Source of the DNA: an uncultured Dehalococcoidia bacterium
Lineage (GTDB): Bacteria > Chloroflexota > Dehalococcoidia > Lucifugimonadales > JAAXIE01
NCBI GenBank assembly: GCA_951813255.1
Contig: OX638353.1
Location: 62,001-126,000, forward strand
Direction: 5' to 3'
DNA: 64,000 nucleotides
The notes beneath the pieces were generated by a model. It searched no databases and was not told the origin of the DNA. It saw only the letters and a program-made list of their open reading frames with translations. Made by a program: the position numbers and the translations under genes. Positions 35,073-44,146 of this stretch are shown piece after piece; within the stretch, counting starts at the first letter, position 1, and every line of letters begins with the position of its first letter.

Positions 35073-37154
35073 ATGCGGAAGGCAATTGTTGTTTTTGTGC
35101 TGCTTGCCGTAGGCGGGGCGACTATCGCCTTGGCTTGGCCCTCTTCTGTTCAACCTGAGCTACAGCCTGCTGGGACGGAGCCCTTTGGTTGGCGGTCCAT
35201 TGCGCCGCAACAGCAAACGGAAATCGTCGGGCTGTACGAGAACACCACTGAGGGGTTCTCTGTTGTGCTGCCCGAAGGTTGGGTAGGTCAGGAGAATGAG
35301 GACAACTTCCCGCTGCTGTCCATAAGGGGAGGCGAAGAGGACGAGGAAGCGAATGCTCCGGTTAGAGGGCAGCTATGGGTCATCCCTCGTGGGGATGATT
35401 CACCGGCACAGGCTTGGATGGAGGGACAACTAGCGGGCCTTCCCGTGGTCACCAGTGAGCCGCGAAGTTTCGAGAGAGCCGATTCCGCGCACCAGCTCTT
35501 CACCAGCAGGCCCACCGAGGAAGGTGTCGTGGTCGTAGACCTGTGGACAGCCGTCGCGCGCGGATCTCAGATGTTCCTGCTGCGGGTGCAGGCCGACGAG
35601 CCGGACTGGCTGGCCTTCGAGGCGGATGCCAACGCCTACATAGACAGTTTCATGCTGCAGACACCGATGCCTTTCGGAGCGTCACGTGAGGACTCGCTGT
35701 TCCAGTGGTGGGGCGAGATAGTGACCCTTGACCCGGCACTTTCGCGCCAAGGAGCCGGGGGCATCACGGGGGCCATATTCAGTGGGTTGGTGAAGTTGGA
35801 TACCGACCTGCAGGTTGTTCCCGATATGGCGGAGTCGTGGGAGGTGTCGGACGACGGCACTGTGTTTACATTCACCCTGAAGGATAACGTCCAGTTCCAT
35901 GATGGACGGGCGGTGACGGCGGCGGACGTCAAGTACTCTTGGGAGCGTGCGTTGCACCCCGACCTCGAGTCACCGGTGGCCTTCACCTACCTAGGGGACA
36001 TCGTGGGGGCCAAAGCAGTAACCGACGGCGGTCCAGAGACGCTTGAGGGTGTTGAGGTACTCGATGACCGGACGCTGCGGGTCACCATCAGGGACTCGTT
36101 CTCGTACTTCCTGTCCAAACTGACCTACCCGACATCCTTCGTCGTAGATCGGGCTAATGTGGAGACCGGCGAGAACTGGACGGACACCCCAAATGGCACC
36201 GGTGCCTTCAAGTTGAAGGTCTGGCAGAAGGACCAACTGCTCATTCTTGAGCGCAACGAGGACTGGTACGACGGCGCACCTGCCTTGGCGCATGTGGTGT
36301 ACCGGATTTTCGCCGGGAACCCGATGCAGATGTACGAGACTGGCGAGATCGACCTGACCAGCATCTATGTGAACAATATCGACCGCGCCCGCGACCCGGC
36401 CAACGCCCTGAACAATGACCTAATCGAGGGCACCGAGTTGTGTACGAGCTATTTGGGGTTCAATGTTTCTCATCCACCCTTTAACGACCCCAAGGTGCGC
36501 CAGGCTCTGGCCTTGGCGATGGAGGCGGACAAGCAGTTGGAGGTCACATATAAGGGGTTGGCGGCTCGTGCAGCAGGGTTCGTGCCCCCGGGGATGTTCG
36601 CACACAACAAGAGGGCGGCACCGTCACGCTTCGACTTGGAGACTGCCCAGCAGTTGCTGAAAGAGTCTCGATACGGTGGGGCCGTAAACCTGCCGCCAAT
36701 CACGTCCTATGCCCGCGATGACGCCATCCACTGGGCATGGCGTGAGCACTTGGGGCTGGAAGTCGAGGCGGTGTCGGTATTCGAGTTCTCCGATTTCCTG
36801 GAGCGCTTGGACAACGAGGAGTATGGGGTTTTCACCGCGGGCTGGTGCGCCGACTACCCCGACCCACAGAACTTCCTGCATGTGCTGTTCCACAGCGAGA
36901 GTGCTGAGAACCGGTTCGGCTATGAGGATGTGGACTTGGATGCGGTGTTGGAGGACGCAGCGGTGGAGCCGGACCCCGACCGCCGTGCTGGCCTGTATCA
37001 GCTAGCTGAGCAGATGGTGCTGGATAACTGGGTTGCGGTGCCCCTGAGGCACAACAACTCGTACATGTTAGTCCGTCCGTACGTGAAAGGGTTTGAGCTC
37101 ACACCCATAGGCGTGCCGCAGTTGCAGAACATTTCCATAGAGCGTGGCCAGTGA
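35073..37154 (+). CDS. Peptide-type (family 5) solute-binding protein with extra N-terminal domain
   Basis: 693-aa exported protein with an N-terminal signal (AIVVFVLLAVGGATIALA). Residues about 45-200 form an added domain starting YENTTEGFSVVLPEGWVG, resembling the PsbP/DUF1795-like folds that begin with this type of sequence. From about 205 it is a family-5 binding protein: LDPALSRQGAGG, LVKLDTDLQVVPDMAESWEV, FTLKDNVQFHDGRAVTAADV and VRQALALAMEADKQ. Family-5 proteins feed oligopeptide or nickel ABC importers; no permease is nearby. Its stop overlaps the next gene's GTG (GTGA). Confidence 0.9.
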   Translation: MRKAIVVFVLLAVGGATIALAWPSSVQPELQPAGTEPFGWRSIAPQQQTEIVGLYENTTEGFSVVLPEGWVGQENEDNFPLLSIRGGEEDEEANAPVRGQLWVIPRGDDSPAQAWMEGQLAGLPVVTSEPRSFERADSAHQLFTSRPTEEGVVVVDLWTAVARGSQMFLLRVQADEPDWLAFEADANAYIDSFMLQTPMPFGASREDSLFQWWGEIVTLDPALSRQGAGGITGAIFSGLVKLDTDLQVVPDMAESWEVSDDGTVFTFTLKDNVQFHDGRAVTAADVKYSWERALHPDLESPVAFTYLGDIVGAKAVTDGGPETLEGVEVLDDRTLRVTIRDSFSYFLSKLTYPTSFVVDRANVETGENWTDTPNGTGAFKLKVWQKDQLLILERNEDWYDGAPALAHVVYRIFAGNPMQMYETGEIDLTSIYVNNIDRARDPANALNNDLIEGTELCTSYLGFNVSHPPFNDPKVRQALALAMEADKQLEVTYKGLAARAAGFVPPGMFAHNKRAAPSRFDLETAQQLLKESRYGGAVNLPPITSYARDDAIHWAWREHLGLEVEAVSVFEFSDFLERLDNEEYGVFTAGWCADYPDPQNFLHVLFHSESAENRFGYEDVDLDAVLEDAAVEPDPDRRAGLYQLAEQMVLDNWVAVPLRHNNSYMLVRPYVKGFELTPIGVPQLQNISIERGQ

Positions 37155-38458
37155 AGCGCACGCTGGCAGTTGTGTTCCTGACTCTCACCGTGGCAGCATT
37201 GGCCCTAGCGGCTTGCGGCGAACCTTCGCCAACGCCAACAACGACGCCTCCGGTCGTGATCGCTCCCGTTCCCGCAGTGCCCGCAACGGTGATGCCCGAG
37301 CCAGTCCCGGCACCCACTCCGGTGAGCACGCCTAGGACGACGCCGGCTCCCGTCCCAGTGACCACTCCTACACCTGCTCCGGTGAGCACCCCCACGCCCG
37401 AGCCAACCCCAGTGTTCACGCCCGCTCCTCCGCCTCCGGAGGCCGACTTCGAGGTGCGTGTCAGCGAGGCGGCATTGCAGTTACCCGATTCCATCACGTT
37501 CCACATGGAGGGCGCCGGGGAACGTCCGATCGAAGTGATTGATGTGGAGTTTGGCACTGAGCACGTATTCTCGTGCGCAACGAGTTCCTACTGGACGGCG
37601 CGTACGGACTTCGAGCAAGGCGAGGAAGTCTCGGTCATGTGGGAATGGGACATGAGGCGCAGCGGGTCCATGCCACCTGGAGCGCTCATCTGGTGGCGCT
37701 GGAGGGTGGTGGACGACTTGGGTCAGGAATACCGCAGTCCCCGTGAAGAGACCGTGTTTACGGACGACCGGTTCGAGTGGCAGAGCCACACGGACGGCAA
37801 CATCACCTACTACTGGTACGCGGGTGGAGACGACTTCGGGCAGCGCCTCGCTGAAGGGGCCCGTGACGGTCTGGAAACGCTACAGTTGGGCAAGGAGCTT
37901 GTGGCGCCCATCAAAGCCTTCGTCTATGAGAATTCAGGGGACGTGCAGGACGCCATCCTGTTCGCTCAAGCATGGACTGGAGGCGTGGCCTTTGTAGGGC
38001 ACAACATCCTCTTGATAGCCGTCAACCCGGATGAGTTCGATGAGCAACTTCAGGGTGTCATCCATGAACTGGCACACCTGCTTGTGGAGGAAGTCACGTT
38101 TAACTGCTTCGGCGGGCTTCCCACTTGGCTGGACGAAGGTCTCGCGGTCTACGCCGAAGGTAGCCTTCCGGGCTTTCAGGAGCGGGCCCTTGAGCAGGCC
38201 ATCGCAGATGACAACCTGATCAGCCTCCGCAGCTTGAACAGCAGCTTTCCTGCCGCGGATACAGGGGCTACCCTGTCATACGCCCAAAGCTACAGCCTTG
38301 TGAACTACCTGATCGCCACATACGGCTGGCCGAGGATGCAGCAACTTCTAGCAGTCTTCTCTGAAGGTTCAACGGACGAGAGCGCCATCCGGCAAGTGTA
38401 CGGGTGGGATTACGCCGAGCTTGAAGCGGCTTGGCGAGAGTCGTTGGGCCTCGAGTAA
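37151..38458 (+). CDS. Lipoprotein with Pro-rich stalk and gluzincin (peptidase MA-like) domain
   Basis: 435-aa lipoprotein (signal ending LALAAC-GE). A Pro/Thr/Val stalk spans about residues 25-95. A beta-rich region follows (about 98-215), then a metallopeptidase domain with HELAH at 305-309 and WLDEGLAVYAEG about 20 residues later, supplying the third zinc ligand Glu as in peptidase MA family gluzincins. It would act outside the membrane on proteins or peptides. The GTG start overlaps the previous stop by 4 bases, so the pair is translationally coupled, suggesting a joint role with the binding protein. Confidence 0.85.
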   Translation: MKRTLAVVFLTLTVAALALAACGEPSPTPTTTPPVVIAPVPAVPATVMPEPVPAPTPVSTPRTTPAPVPVTTPTPAPVSTPTPEPTPVFTPAPPPPEADFEVRVSEAALQLPDSITFHMEGAGERPIEVIDVEFGTEHVFSCATSSYWTARTDFEQGEEVSVMWEWDMRRSGSMPPGALIWWRWRVVDDLGQEYRSPREETVFTDDRFEWQSHTDGNITYYWYAGGDDFGQRLAEGARDGLETLQLGKELVAPIKAFVYENSGDVQDAILFAQAWTGGVAFVGHNILLIAVNPDEFDEQLQGVIHELAHLLVEEVTFNCFGGLPTWLDEGLAVYAEGSLPGFQERALEQAIADDNLISLRSLNSSFPAADTGATLSYAQSYSLVNYLIATYGWPRMQQLLAVFSEGSTDESAIRQVYGWDYAELEAAWRESLGLE

Positions 38459-38601
38459 AAGACGTATCGGATAGCCCTCGATTAGCAACAACTCCTCCTG
38501 AGTTCTGACTGGCGACCTATTCATCGTGGCTGTCTTGACGGCCCTATTCGCCAAGTTACAATTGCCCGAGGCACCGCTATGGCGAAAAAGGAGATATTGT
38601 A

Positions 38602-39360
38602 ATGCCGTTTTATGAGAATGGTGATGTCCGAATCCGTTATGAGGAAGTCGGGTCTGGCTTCCCGCTTCTGGTGACTCCCGGTGGAGGATTGAACTCCAGA
38701 GTGGACCTCTGGCCTACACAGGTGTTCAACGCGATGGAAGAATTCAAGAACGACTTCCGGTGCATCACCATGGACCAGCGCAACGCGAGCGGCGGTGAAT
38801 CCACCGGGCCAGTGCAGGTGAACGACCCATGGGGGGCTTTCGCGGACGACCAACTGGGGTTGATGGACCATCTGGGGATCAAGGAATTCGTTTTCATGGG
38901 CTACTGCATCGGTGGCCCATTTGCCATGAAGCTCATCGAACGGGCGCCTGAGCGCGTCCCGGCCGCTGTGCTTTGCCAGCCGGTTGGGCACGCATCGAAA
39001 ACACCGGATGCCATGTACGATGCTGGCCGAGATGTGTGGGGTCCCGAGCTATGTGCCCGGCGGCCCGGCGTGACAATGGAGATTGTGGAGCAGTATCTGC
39101 ACAATCTTTATCGCATCCAGCCAGACTTCATGTACTGCGTGTCGCGGGAGTTTGCGAAGTCTTGCCGGACGCCGTTGCTGGTGATGCCTGACGACACCCC
39201 ATCGCACTCGTACGATGCGGCCATGGACCTCGTGGCGTTGGCCCCCAAGGCCCAGGTCACGGCGTATCCGTGGAAGGAGTCGCCTGACGTGAAGGCCAAA
39301 ACCATAAACCAAGTGCGCGAATTCCTTAGTGCGCATCAGCCTGTGAACACCGCCCGCTAA
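38602..39360 (+). CDS. Alpha/beta hydrolase with Cys in the nucleophile position
   Basis: 252-aa alpha/beta hydrolase. The oxyanion region is VTPGGGLNSRVDLW and MDQRNASGGES follows strand 4. The nucleophile elbow is MGYCIGG with Cys 102 where most members have Ser (GxSxG). The closing His region is not obvious; the C-terminus reads VTAYPWKESPDVKAKTINQV. A Cys nucleophile is known in dienelactone hydrolases, but this protein resembles the ester/epoxide hydrolase branch. Start ATG follows AAAAAGGAG. It is flanked downstream by a hairpin. Confidence 0.87.
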   Translation: MPFYENGDVRIRYEEVGSGFPLLVTPGGGLNSRVDLWPTQVFNAMEEFKNDFRCITMDQRNASGGESTGPVQVNDPWGAFADDQLGLMDHLGIKEFVFMGYCIGGPFAMKLIERAPERVPAAVLCQPVGHASKTPDAMYDAGRDVWGPELCARRPGVTMEIVEQYLHNLYRIQPDFMYCVSREFAKSCRTPLLVMPDDTPSHSYDAAMDLVALAPKAQVTAYPWKESPDVKAKTINQVREFLSAHQPVNTAR

Positions 39361-39385
39361 GGGGCAACTCGGCAATTGGTTGTAG

Positions 39386-39421
39386 GAGGCAGGGCTTGGG
39401 TTCTTGCCCCCGGGCTGCCTC
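39386..39421. terminator. Hairpin between convergent genes
   Basis: GAGGCAG pairs with CTGCCTC, and inside it GGGC can pair with GCCC. It lies after the alpha/beta hydrolase and before the convergent DUF1801 gene. No strong T-run. Confidence 0.55.
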
Positions 39422-39461
39422 TTGTGATCTGTCACAAGCCGGGGTCCATGGGATGCGTCTA

Positions 39462-39941
39462 CTAGAACCCAAGCCAGCCGGGCAGCGCCGCGGCTTGCCC
39501 GACCCATGTCGCCATCTGCTCCTCGTCGAGTCCGCCTTCGTAGATGTCGACCCAGCGTGCGTCCTTGTCTTTTCCTGAGCCGGGTGGAAGGGGTTGCAGT
39601 GACGCACCATTGAGGAAGGTCACCTTCACGTAGCGGGTGAAGACGTGATAGCTGAGGAACCAACCCTCGCCCTCGATGCCGTACCAAGGCGAGTTCCACC
39701 TCACGGCCTTGCGCACGCTGGGCACAGCGCGCACTATGAGGTCGTCGAGGCGGCGTCCGAGGTCGCTTTTCCAGCCCGGCATGGCCGCGATGTAGGCTTG
39801 CACCGGGGCATCGCCATCGGCCTTTGGTATCTGAGGATTGCCACCTGAGAGGAGCACGGGCTGGGCGCCAGCCTTCTCGGCGACGGAGTGCTCTGGGATT
39901 TTGGATGACTTCCTGGACCTGCTAGAGGGCATTGTCATCAC
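39462..39941 (-). CDS. DUF1801 family protein
   Basis: 159-aa protein of the DUF1801 group (YdhG-like, a small alpha/beta fold). Marks seen are VQAYIAAMPGWKSDLGRRLDDLIVRAVP, KAVRWNSPWYGIEGEGWF, VKVTFLNGASLQPLPPGSGKDKDARWVDI. The family has no firm biochemical role. A basic N-terminal extension (SSRSRKSSKIPEHS) precedes the domain. ATG at 39941; it converges with the alpha/beta hydrolase gene. Confidence 0.85.
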   Translation of the reverse strand: MMTMPSSRSRKSSKIPEHSVAEKAGAQPVLLSGGNPQIPKADGDAPVQAYIAAMPGWKSDLGRRLDDLIVRAVPSVRKAVRWNSPWYGIEGEGWFLSYHVFTRYVKVTFLNGASLQPLPPGSGKDKDARWVDIYEGGLDEEQMATWVGQAAALPGWLGF

Positions 39942-40162
39942 TCCAATCCGCGCCTTGGTGCAGTCGGGGCTGACGTTGATTGCAGTCTGAACCAGCTTGC
40001 TGATGAGGACATGCTAAGTCTGGGTAAGTCGCGAAATGGTGGGCCAAGACTTACTGTAGGCAGTACCGTGTTTGAATGGTCATTGGCTCTATAGCTCCGT
40101 CGACCTTCTAGTTCGAATCCGGTGGGCTGGCGCGAAGTTGGCTGGCCCCGTCCCTGCCGATG

Positions 40163-40340
40163 ATAACTTGCGAGACATTCCTAACGATATGCCGCCCTCC
40201 CCGGCTAAGGGCGCATGGCATCAACAGAACGACAGGTCGCCGAGTTCGGACAAGTCCATATCCAGTTGGCCTTGCAGGGAACTCGGCACGCACCCGCTCA
40301 ACTGGTTACCGACTAGGTCCAACCGTCCAAGGTTGGCGAG
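40163..40340. repeat. Direct repeat flanking the LRR cluster, left copy
   Basis: From GATAACTTGCGAGACATTCC the sequence is nearly identical to 48088-48270. It covers the region downstream of the 40-kb LRR gene and its last coding bases. The two copies lie about 7.9 kb apart in the same orientation and bracket the array. Confidence 0.8.
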
Positions 40341-41141
40341 GTTGCCCAACTCGGGCGGTATCTCCCCGCTCAACTCGTTGTCGGAGAGCCACAGAGATGT
40401 CAGGTTGGCAAGGCTGCCCAACTCCCGCGGTATCTCCCCGCTCAACTGGTTGCCTCTGAGGTCCAGACCCTTCAGGTTGGCGAGGTTGCCCAGTTCCGGC
40501 GGTATCTCCCCGCTCAGTTCGTTGTGTTCGAGCCACAGAGTTCTCAGGTTGGCGAGGCTGCCCAACTCCCGCGGTATCTCCCCGCTCAACTGGTTACCGA
40601 GGAGCCTCAGCTCTATCAGGTTGGCGAGGTTGCCCAACTCCCGCGGTATCTCCCCGCTCAACTCGTTGTCGGAGAGCCGCAGGTCCGTCAGGTTGGCGAG
40701 GTTGCCCAACTCCCGCGGTATCTCCCCGCTCAAGTCGTTAAAGGCGAGGTCCAGCTCTACGACCCGGTCGCTGTTGTCGGTAGTAACGCCTCTCCATCTG
40801 CCCAACGGTTCGTCGGTCACCCAGTTGTCACTCTCCTTCCAATTGGCTCCATCCGTGGCGTTGTAGAGGGCAATCAGAATTTCCCTGTCCGTTTCGGCGG
40901 AGGACGAGCCGGACGCGGGGATGGGCTCCGACGCTTCTGTAGACGTAGATTCGGATGTACCAGAGGATTCGAGTGTTGCACCGGGTTCACTGGCGGCCGC
41001 GCCCCTTTCCGTTACGGATGGGAACGCGGCTCGCTCGGTGGCCGACGACTCCGACGGCCCATCCCCGCCACAGGCCAGCAGGGCTATGGAGAGGATCAGC
41101 GCCAGACCTATGAGAATCAGATTTCTTGTGATGTCAGCCAT
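40221..41141 (-). CDS. Leucine-rich-repeat lipoprotein 5 (shortest)
   Basis: 306-aa surface lipoprotein. Signal with lipobox IALLAC-GG (Cys near 24), Ser/Thr/Glu-rich linker to about residue 85, then the LRR cap (REILIALYNATDGANWKESD, WRGVTTDNSDRVVELDL). About seven 24-residue LRRs follow with consensus LxLxxNxLSGEIPxELGNLAN, the type otherwise best known from plant receptor proteins. It ends with a fixed cap containing GCVPSSLQGQ and a final FC. The start follows GGGGGATATGA. Last gene in a same-strand array of five; the spacers of about 68 bases are nearly identical. Confidence 0.9.
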   Translation of the reverse strand: MADITRNLILIGLALILSIALLACGGDGPSESSATERAAFPSVTERGAAASEPGATLESSGTSESTSTEASEPIPASGSSSAETDREILIALYNATDGANWKESDNWVTDEPLGRWRGVTTDNSDRVVELDLAFNDLSGEIPRELGNLANLTDLRLSDNELSGEIPRELGNLANLIELRLLGNQLSGEIPRELGSLANLRTLWLEHNELSGEIPPELGNLANLKGLDLRGNQLSGEIPRELGSLANLTSLWLSDNELSGEIPPELGNLANLGRLDLVGNQLSGCVPSSLQGQLDMDLSELGDLSFC

Positions 41142-41209
41142 TCATATCCCCCGTTGACATAGTGGAGAAGGCCCTCTGGGTCCTGGTCCCGACGAGAAGC
41201 CGGCGAGCA

Positions 41210-42634
41210 TCAACAGAACGGCAGGTCGCCGAGTTCGGACCGGCTCATATCCAGTTGGCGTTGCAGGGAGCTCGGCACGCACCCGCTCAACTGGGTACCG
41301 GAGAGCCTCAGATTTGTCAGGTTGGCGAGGCTGCCCAGTTCCGGCGGTATCTCCCCGCTCAACTGGTTATCACCGAGCCACAGCAACTCCAAGTTGACGA
41401 GATTGCCCAACTCCGGCGGTATCTCCCCGCTCAACTGGTTCTCATCGAGCCTCAGAGTTGTCAGGTTGGCGAGGCTGCCCAACTCCGGCGGTATCTCTCC
41501 GCTGAACTGGTTATCGTAGAGGCGCAGATATGTCAGGTTGGCGAGGCTGCCCAACTCCCGCGGTATCTCCCCGCTCAACTGGTTACTGGGGAGGGTCAGA
41601 CTTGTCAGGTTGGTGAGGTTGCCCAATTCCGGCGGTATCTCCCCGCTCAACTGGTTAACGGAGATCGTCAGGTTCGTCAGGTTGGCGAGGTTGCCCAACT
41701 CCCGCGGTATCTTCCCGCTCAACTGGTTATCGGAGAGGTCTAGTTCTGTCAGGTTGGCGAGGTTGCCCAATTCCGGCGGTATCTTCCCGCTCAACTGGTT
41801 ATCGGAGAGGCTCAGCTCCGTCAGGTTGGCGAGGTTGCCCAACTCCGGCGGTATCTCCCCGCTCAACTGGCTATCGGAGAGGCTCAGCTCCGTCAGGTTG
41901 GCGAGGTTGCCCAATTCCGGCGGTATCTCACCGCTCAAGTCGTTGCGTCCGAGGTGCAGATATGTCAGGTTGGCGAGGTTGCCCAACTCCCGCGGTATCT
42001 CCCCGCTCAACCGGTCACCGGTGACCGTCAGACTTGTCAGGTTGGCGAGCTTGCCCAATTCCGGCGGTATCTCCCCGCTCAACCGGTCACCGGAGAGCTT
42101 CAGGTACGTCAGGTTGGCGAGGTTGCCCAACTCCGGCGGTATCTCCCCACTCAACTGGTTACCGGCGAGCCACAGGTCCGTCAGGTTGGCGAGGTTGCCC
42201 AACTCCCGCGGTATCTCCCCGCTCAAGTCGTTAAGGGCGAGGTCCAGCTCTACGACCCGGTCGCTGTCGTCGGTAGTTACACCGTACCATTCGCCCACCG
42301 GTTTGTCGGTCAGCCAATCGTCGTTGTTCGTCCAGTTGGCTCCGCCCGTGGCGTTGTAGAAGGCAATCAGGACTTCCCTGTCCGTCTCTGCCGATGTCCA
42401 ATCGGGCGTGGGGATGGGCTCCGATGTCGCCTCAGTTGTAGGTTCGGATGTAGCAGAGGATTCGAGTGTTGCGCCGGGTTCACTGGTGCCCGCGCCCCTC
42501 TCAGTTACGGATGGGAACGCGGCTCGCTCGGTGTCCGACGATTCCGACGGCTCATCCCCACCGCAGGCCAGCAGGGCTATGGAGAGGATCAGCACCAGAC
42601 TTATGAGAATCAGATTTCTTGTGATGTCAATCAT
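41210..42634 (-). CDS. Leucine-rich-repeat lipoprotein 4
   Basis: 474-aa paralogue of its neighbours with the same lipoprotein signal (ILSIALLAC-GG), linker, N-cap (REVLIAFYNATGGANWTNND) and C-cap. About fourteen 24-residue LRRs, more than any other member. Two units carry SGDRLSGEIP or TGDRLSGEIP in place of xNQ, and one reads SVNQ, so individual units have diverged while the second half (SGEIPPELGNLANLT) is almost invariant. LRR surface faces bind proteins or glycans; the ligand is unknown. Confidence 0.9.
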   Translation of the reverse strand: MIDITRNLILISLVLILSIALLACGGDEPSESSDTERAAFPSVTERGAGTSEPGATLESSATSEPTTEATSEPIPTPDWTSAETDREVLIAFYNATGGANWTNNDDWLTDKPVGEWYGVTTDDSDRVVELDLALNDLSGEIPRELGNLANLTDLWLAGNQLSGEIPPELGNLANLTYLKLSGDRLSGEIPPELGKLANLTSLTVTGDRLSGEIPRELGNLANLTYLHLGRNDLSGEIPPELGNLANLTELSLSDSQLSGEIPPELGNLANLTELSLSDNQLSGKIPPELGNLANLTELDLSDNQLSGKIPRELGNLANLTNLTISVNQLSGEIPPELGNLTNLTSLTLPSNQLSGEIPRELGSLANLTYLRLYDNQFSGEIPPELGSLANLTTLRLDENQLSGEIPPELGNLVNLELLWLGDNQLSGEIPPELGSLANLTNLRLSGTQLSGCVPSSLQRQLDMSRSELGDLPFC

Positions 42635-42702
42635 TCATATCCCCCCATTGAGATAGTGGAGAAGGCCCTCTGGGGCTTGGTCCCGACGAAAGCCGGCGAG
42701 CA

Positions 42703-44079
42703 TCAGCAGAACGGCAGGCCGCCCAGTTCGGACAAGTCCATATCCAGTTGGCCTTGCAGGGAACTCGGCACGCACCCGCTCAACTGGTTACCGACTAGGC
42801 TCAACCATGTAAGGTTGGCAAGGTTGTCCAACTCCGGCGGTATCTCCCCGCTCAAGTCGTTGTTGGGGAGTTGCAGATTTGACAGGTTGGCGAGGTTGCC
42901 CAATTCCGGCGGTATCTCCCCGCTCAACTGGTTGCCGTTGAGGTACAGATCTCTCAGGTTGACGAGGTTGCCCAACTCCGGCGGTATCTCCCCGCTCAAC
43001 TCGTTGTTGGGGAGTTGGAGGCTTTCCAGGTTCGTGAGGTTGCCCAACCCCGGCGGTATCTCTCCACTCAAGTCGTTGCCTCGGAGGTTCAGACTTGTCA
43101 GGTTCGCGAGGTTGCCCAACTCCGGCGGTATCTCCCCGCTCAACTGGTTACCGTTGAGGTACAGCGCTGTCAGGTTGGCAAGGTTGCCCAACTCCGGCGG
43201 TATCTCCCCGCTCAACTGGTTCCCCTCGAGTTGGAGGCTTTCCAGGTTGGCGAGGCTGCCCAGTTCCAGCGGTATCTCCCCGCTCAACTGGTTACGGCCG
43301 AGCTTCAGGTCCTTGAGGTTGGCGAGGTTGCCCAACTCCAGCGGTATCTCCCCGCTCAACTGGCTACGGGCGAGCTTCAGGTCCGTCAGGTTGGCGAGGT
43401 TGCCCAACTCCGGCGGTATCTCCCCTCTCAACAGGGTATCGGAGAGGTCTAGATACGTCAGGTTGGCGAGGTTGCCCAACTCCGGCGGTATCTCCCCTCT
43501 CAACAGGGTATAGGAGAGGTCTAGCTCCGTCAGGTTGGCGAGGTTGCCCAACTCCGGCGGTATCTCCCCGCCAACCTGGGTAAGTATCTCCCCGTTCAAC
43601 TGGTTACGGGAGAGGCGCAGCTCCGTCAGGTTGGCGAGGTTGCCCAACTCCGGCGGTATCTCCCCTCTCAAGTAGTTAAAGTCGAGGTCCAGCTCTACGA
43701 CCCGGTCGCTGTTGTCGGTAGTTACACCGTACCATTCGTCCAGCGGTTCGTCGGTCAGCCAGCCCCAACTGTACCTCCAGCTGGGTCCGCCCGTGGCATT
43801 GTAGAGGGCAATCAGGGCTTCCCTGTCCGTCTCTGCCGATGTCCAATCGGACGCGGGGATGGGCTCCGACGCCGCCTCAGTTGTAGCTTCGGATGTAGCA
43901 GAGGATTCGAGTGTTACACCGGGTTCACTGGTGCCCGCGCCCCTCTCAGTTCCGGATGGGGACGTAGCTCGATCATTGGCCGACGCCTCCGACGCCTCAT
44001 CCCCGCCACAGGCCAGCAAGGCTATGGAGAGGATCAGCGCCAGACTTATGAGAATCAGATTTCTTGTGATGTCAGCCAT
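42703..44079 (-). CDS. Leucine-rich-repeat lipoprotein 3
   Basis: 458-aa member of the array with signal, linker, N-cap (REALIALYNATGGPSWRYSW) and about thirteen LRRs. One unit is irregular: RNQLNGEILTQVGGEIPPELGN, where a partial unit is inserted. The same irregular unit occurs in the next gene upstream (LNGEILTQIGGEIPPE), so these two share a recent duplication or gene conversion. Several units have LRGEIPPE instead of LSGEIPPE. C-cap GCVPSSLQGQ and final FC. Confidence 0.9.
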   Translation of the reverse strand: MADITRNLILISLALILSIALLACGGDEASEASANDRATSPSGTERGAGTSEPGVTLESSATSEATTEAASEPIPASDWTSAETDREALIALYNATGGPSWRYSWGWLTDEPLDEWYGVTTDNSDRVVELDLDFNYLRGEIPPELGNLANLTELRLSRNQLNGEILTQVGGEIPPELGNLANLTELDLSYTLLRGEIPPELGNLANLTYLDLSDTLLRGEIPPELGNLANLTDLKLARSQLSGEIPLELGNLANLKDLKLGRNQLSGEIPLELGSLANLESLQLEGNQLSGEIPPELGNLANLTALYLNGNQLSGEIPPELGNLANLTSLNLRGNDLSGEIPPGLGNLTNLESLQLPNNELSGEIPPELGNLVNLRDLYLNGNQLSGEIPPELGNLANLSNLQLPNNDLSGEIPPELDNLANLTWLSLVGNQLSGCVPSSLQGQLDMDLSELGGLPFC

Positions 44080-44146
44080 TCATATCCTCCGTCGAGATAG
44101 TGGAGAAGGCCCTCTGGGGCTTGGTTCCGACGAAAGCTGGCGAGCA

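Noticed and set aside
38520..38575. A possible fourth copy of the dispersed element (ACAGCCACGA and nearby)
   Set aside because: Similarity to copy B is about 60 percent over only 34 bases, and the complementary arms are absent.
40100..40135. A T-loop-like GTTCGAATCC suggesting a tRNA end
   Set aside because: The flanking bases do not form a T-stem, and no cloverleaf could be drawn.
41954..43513. Long plus-strand open frames with repeats such as RLARLPNSGGISPLN
   Set aside because: They are the reverse reading of the LRR repeats; the minus-strand genes have lipoprotein signals, caps and ribosome sites.
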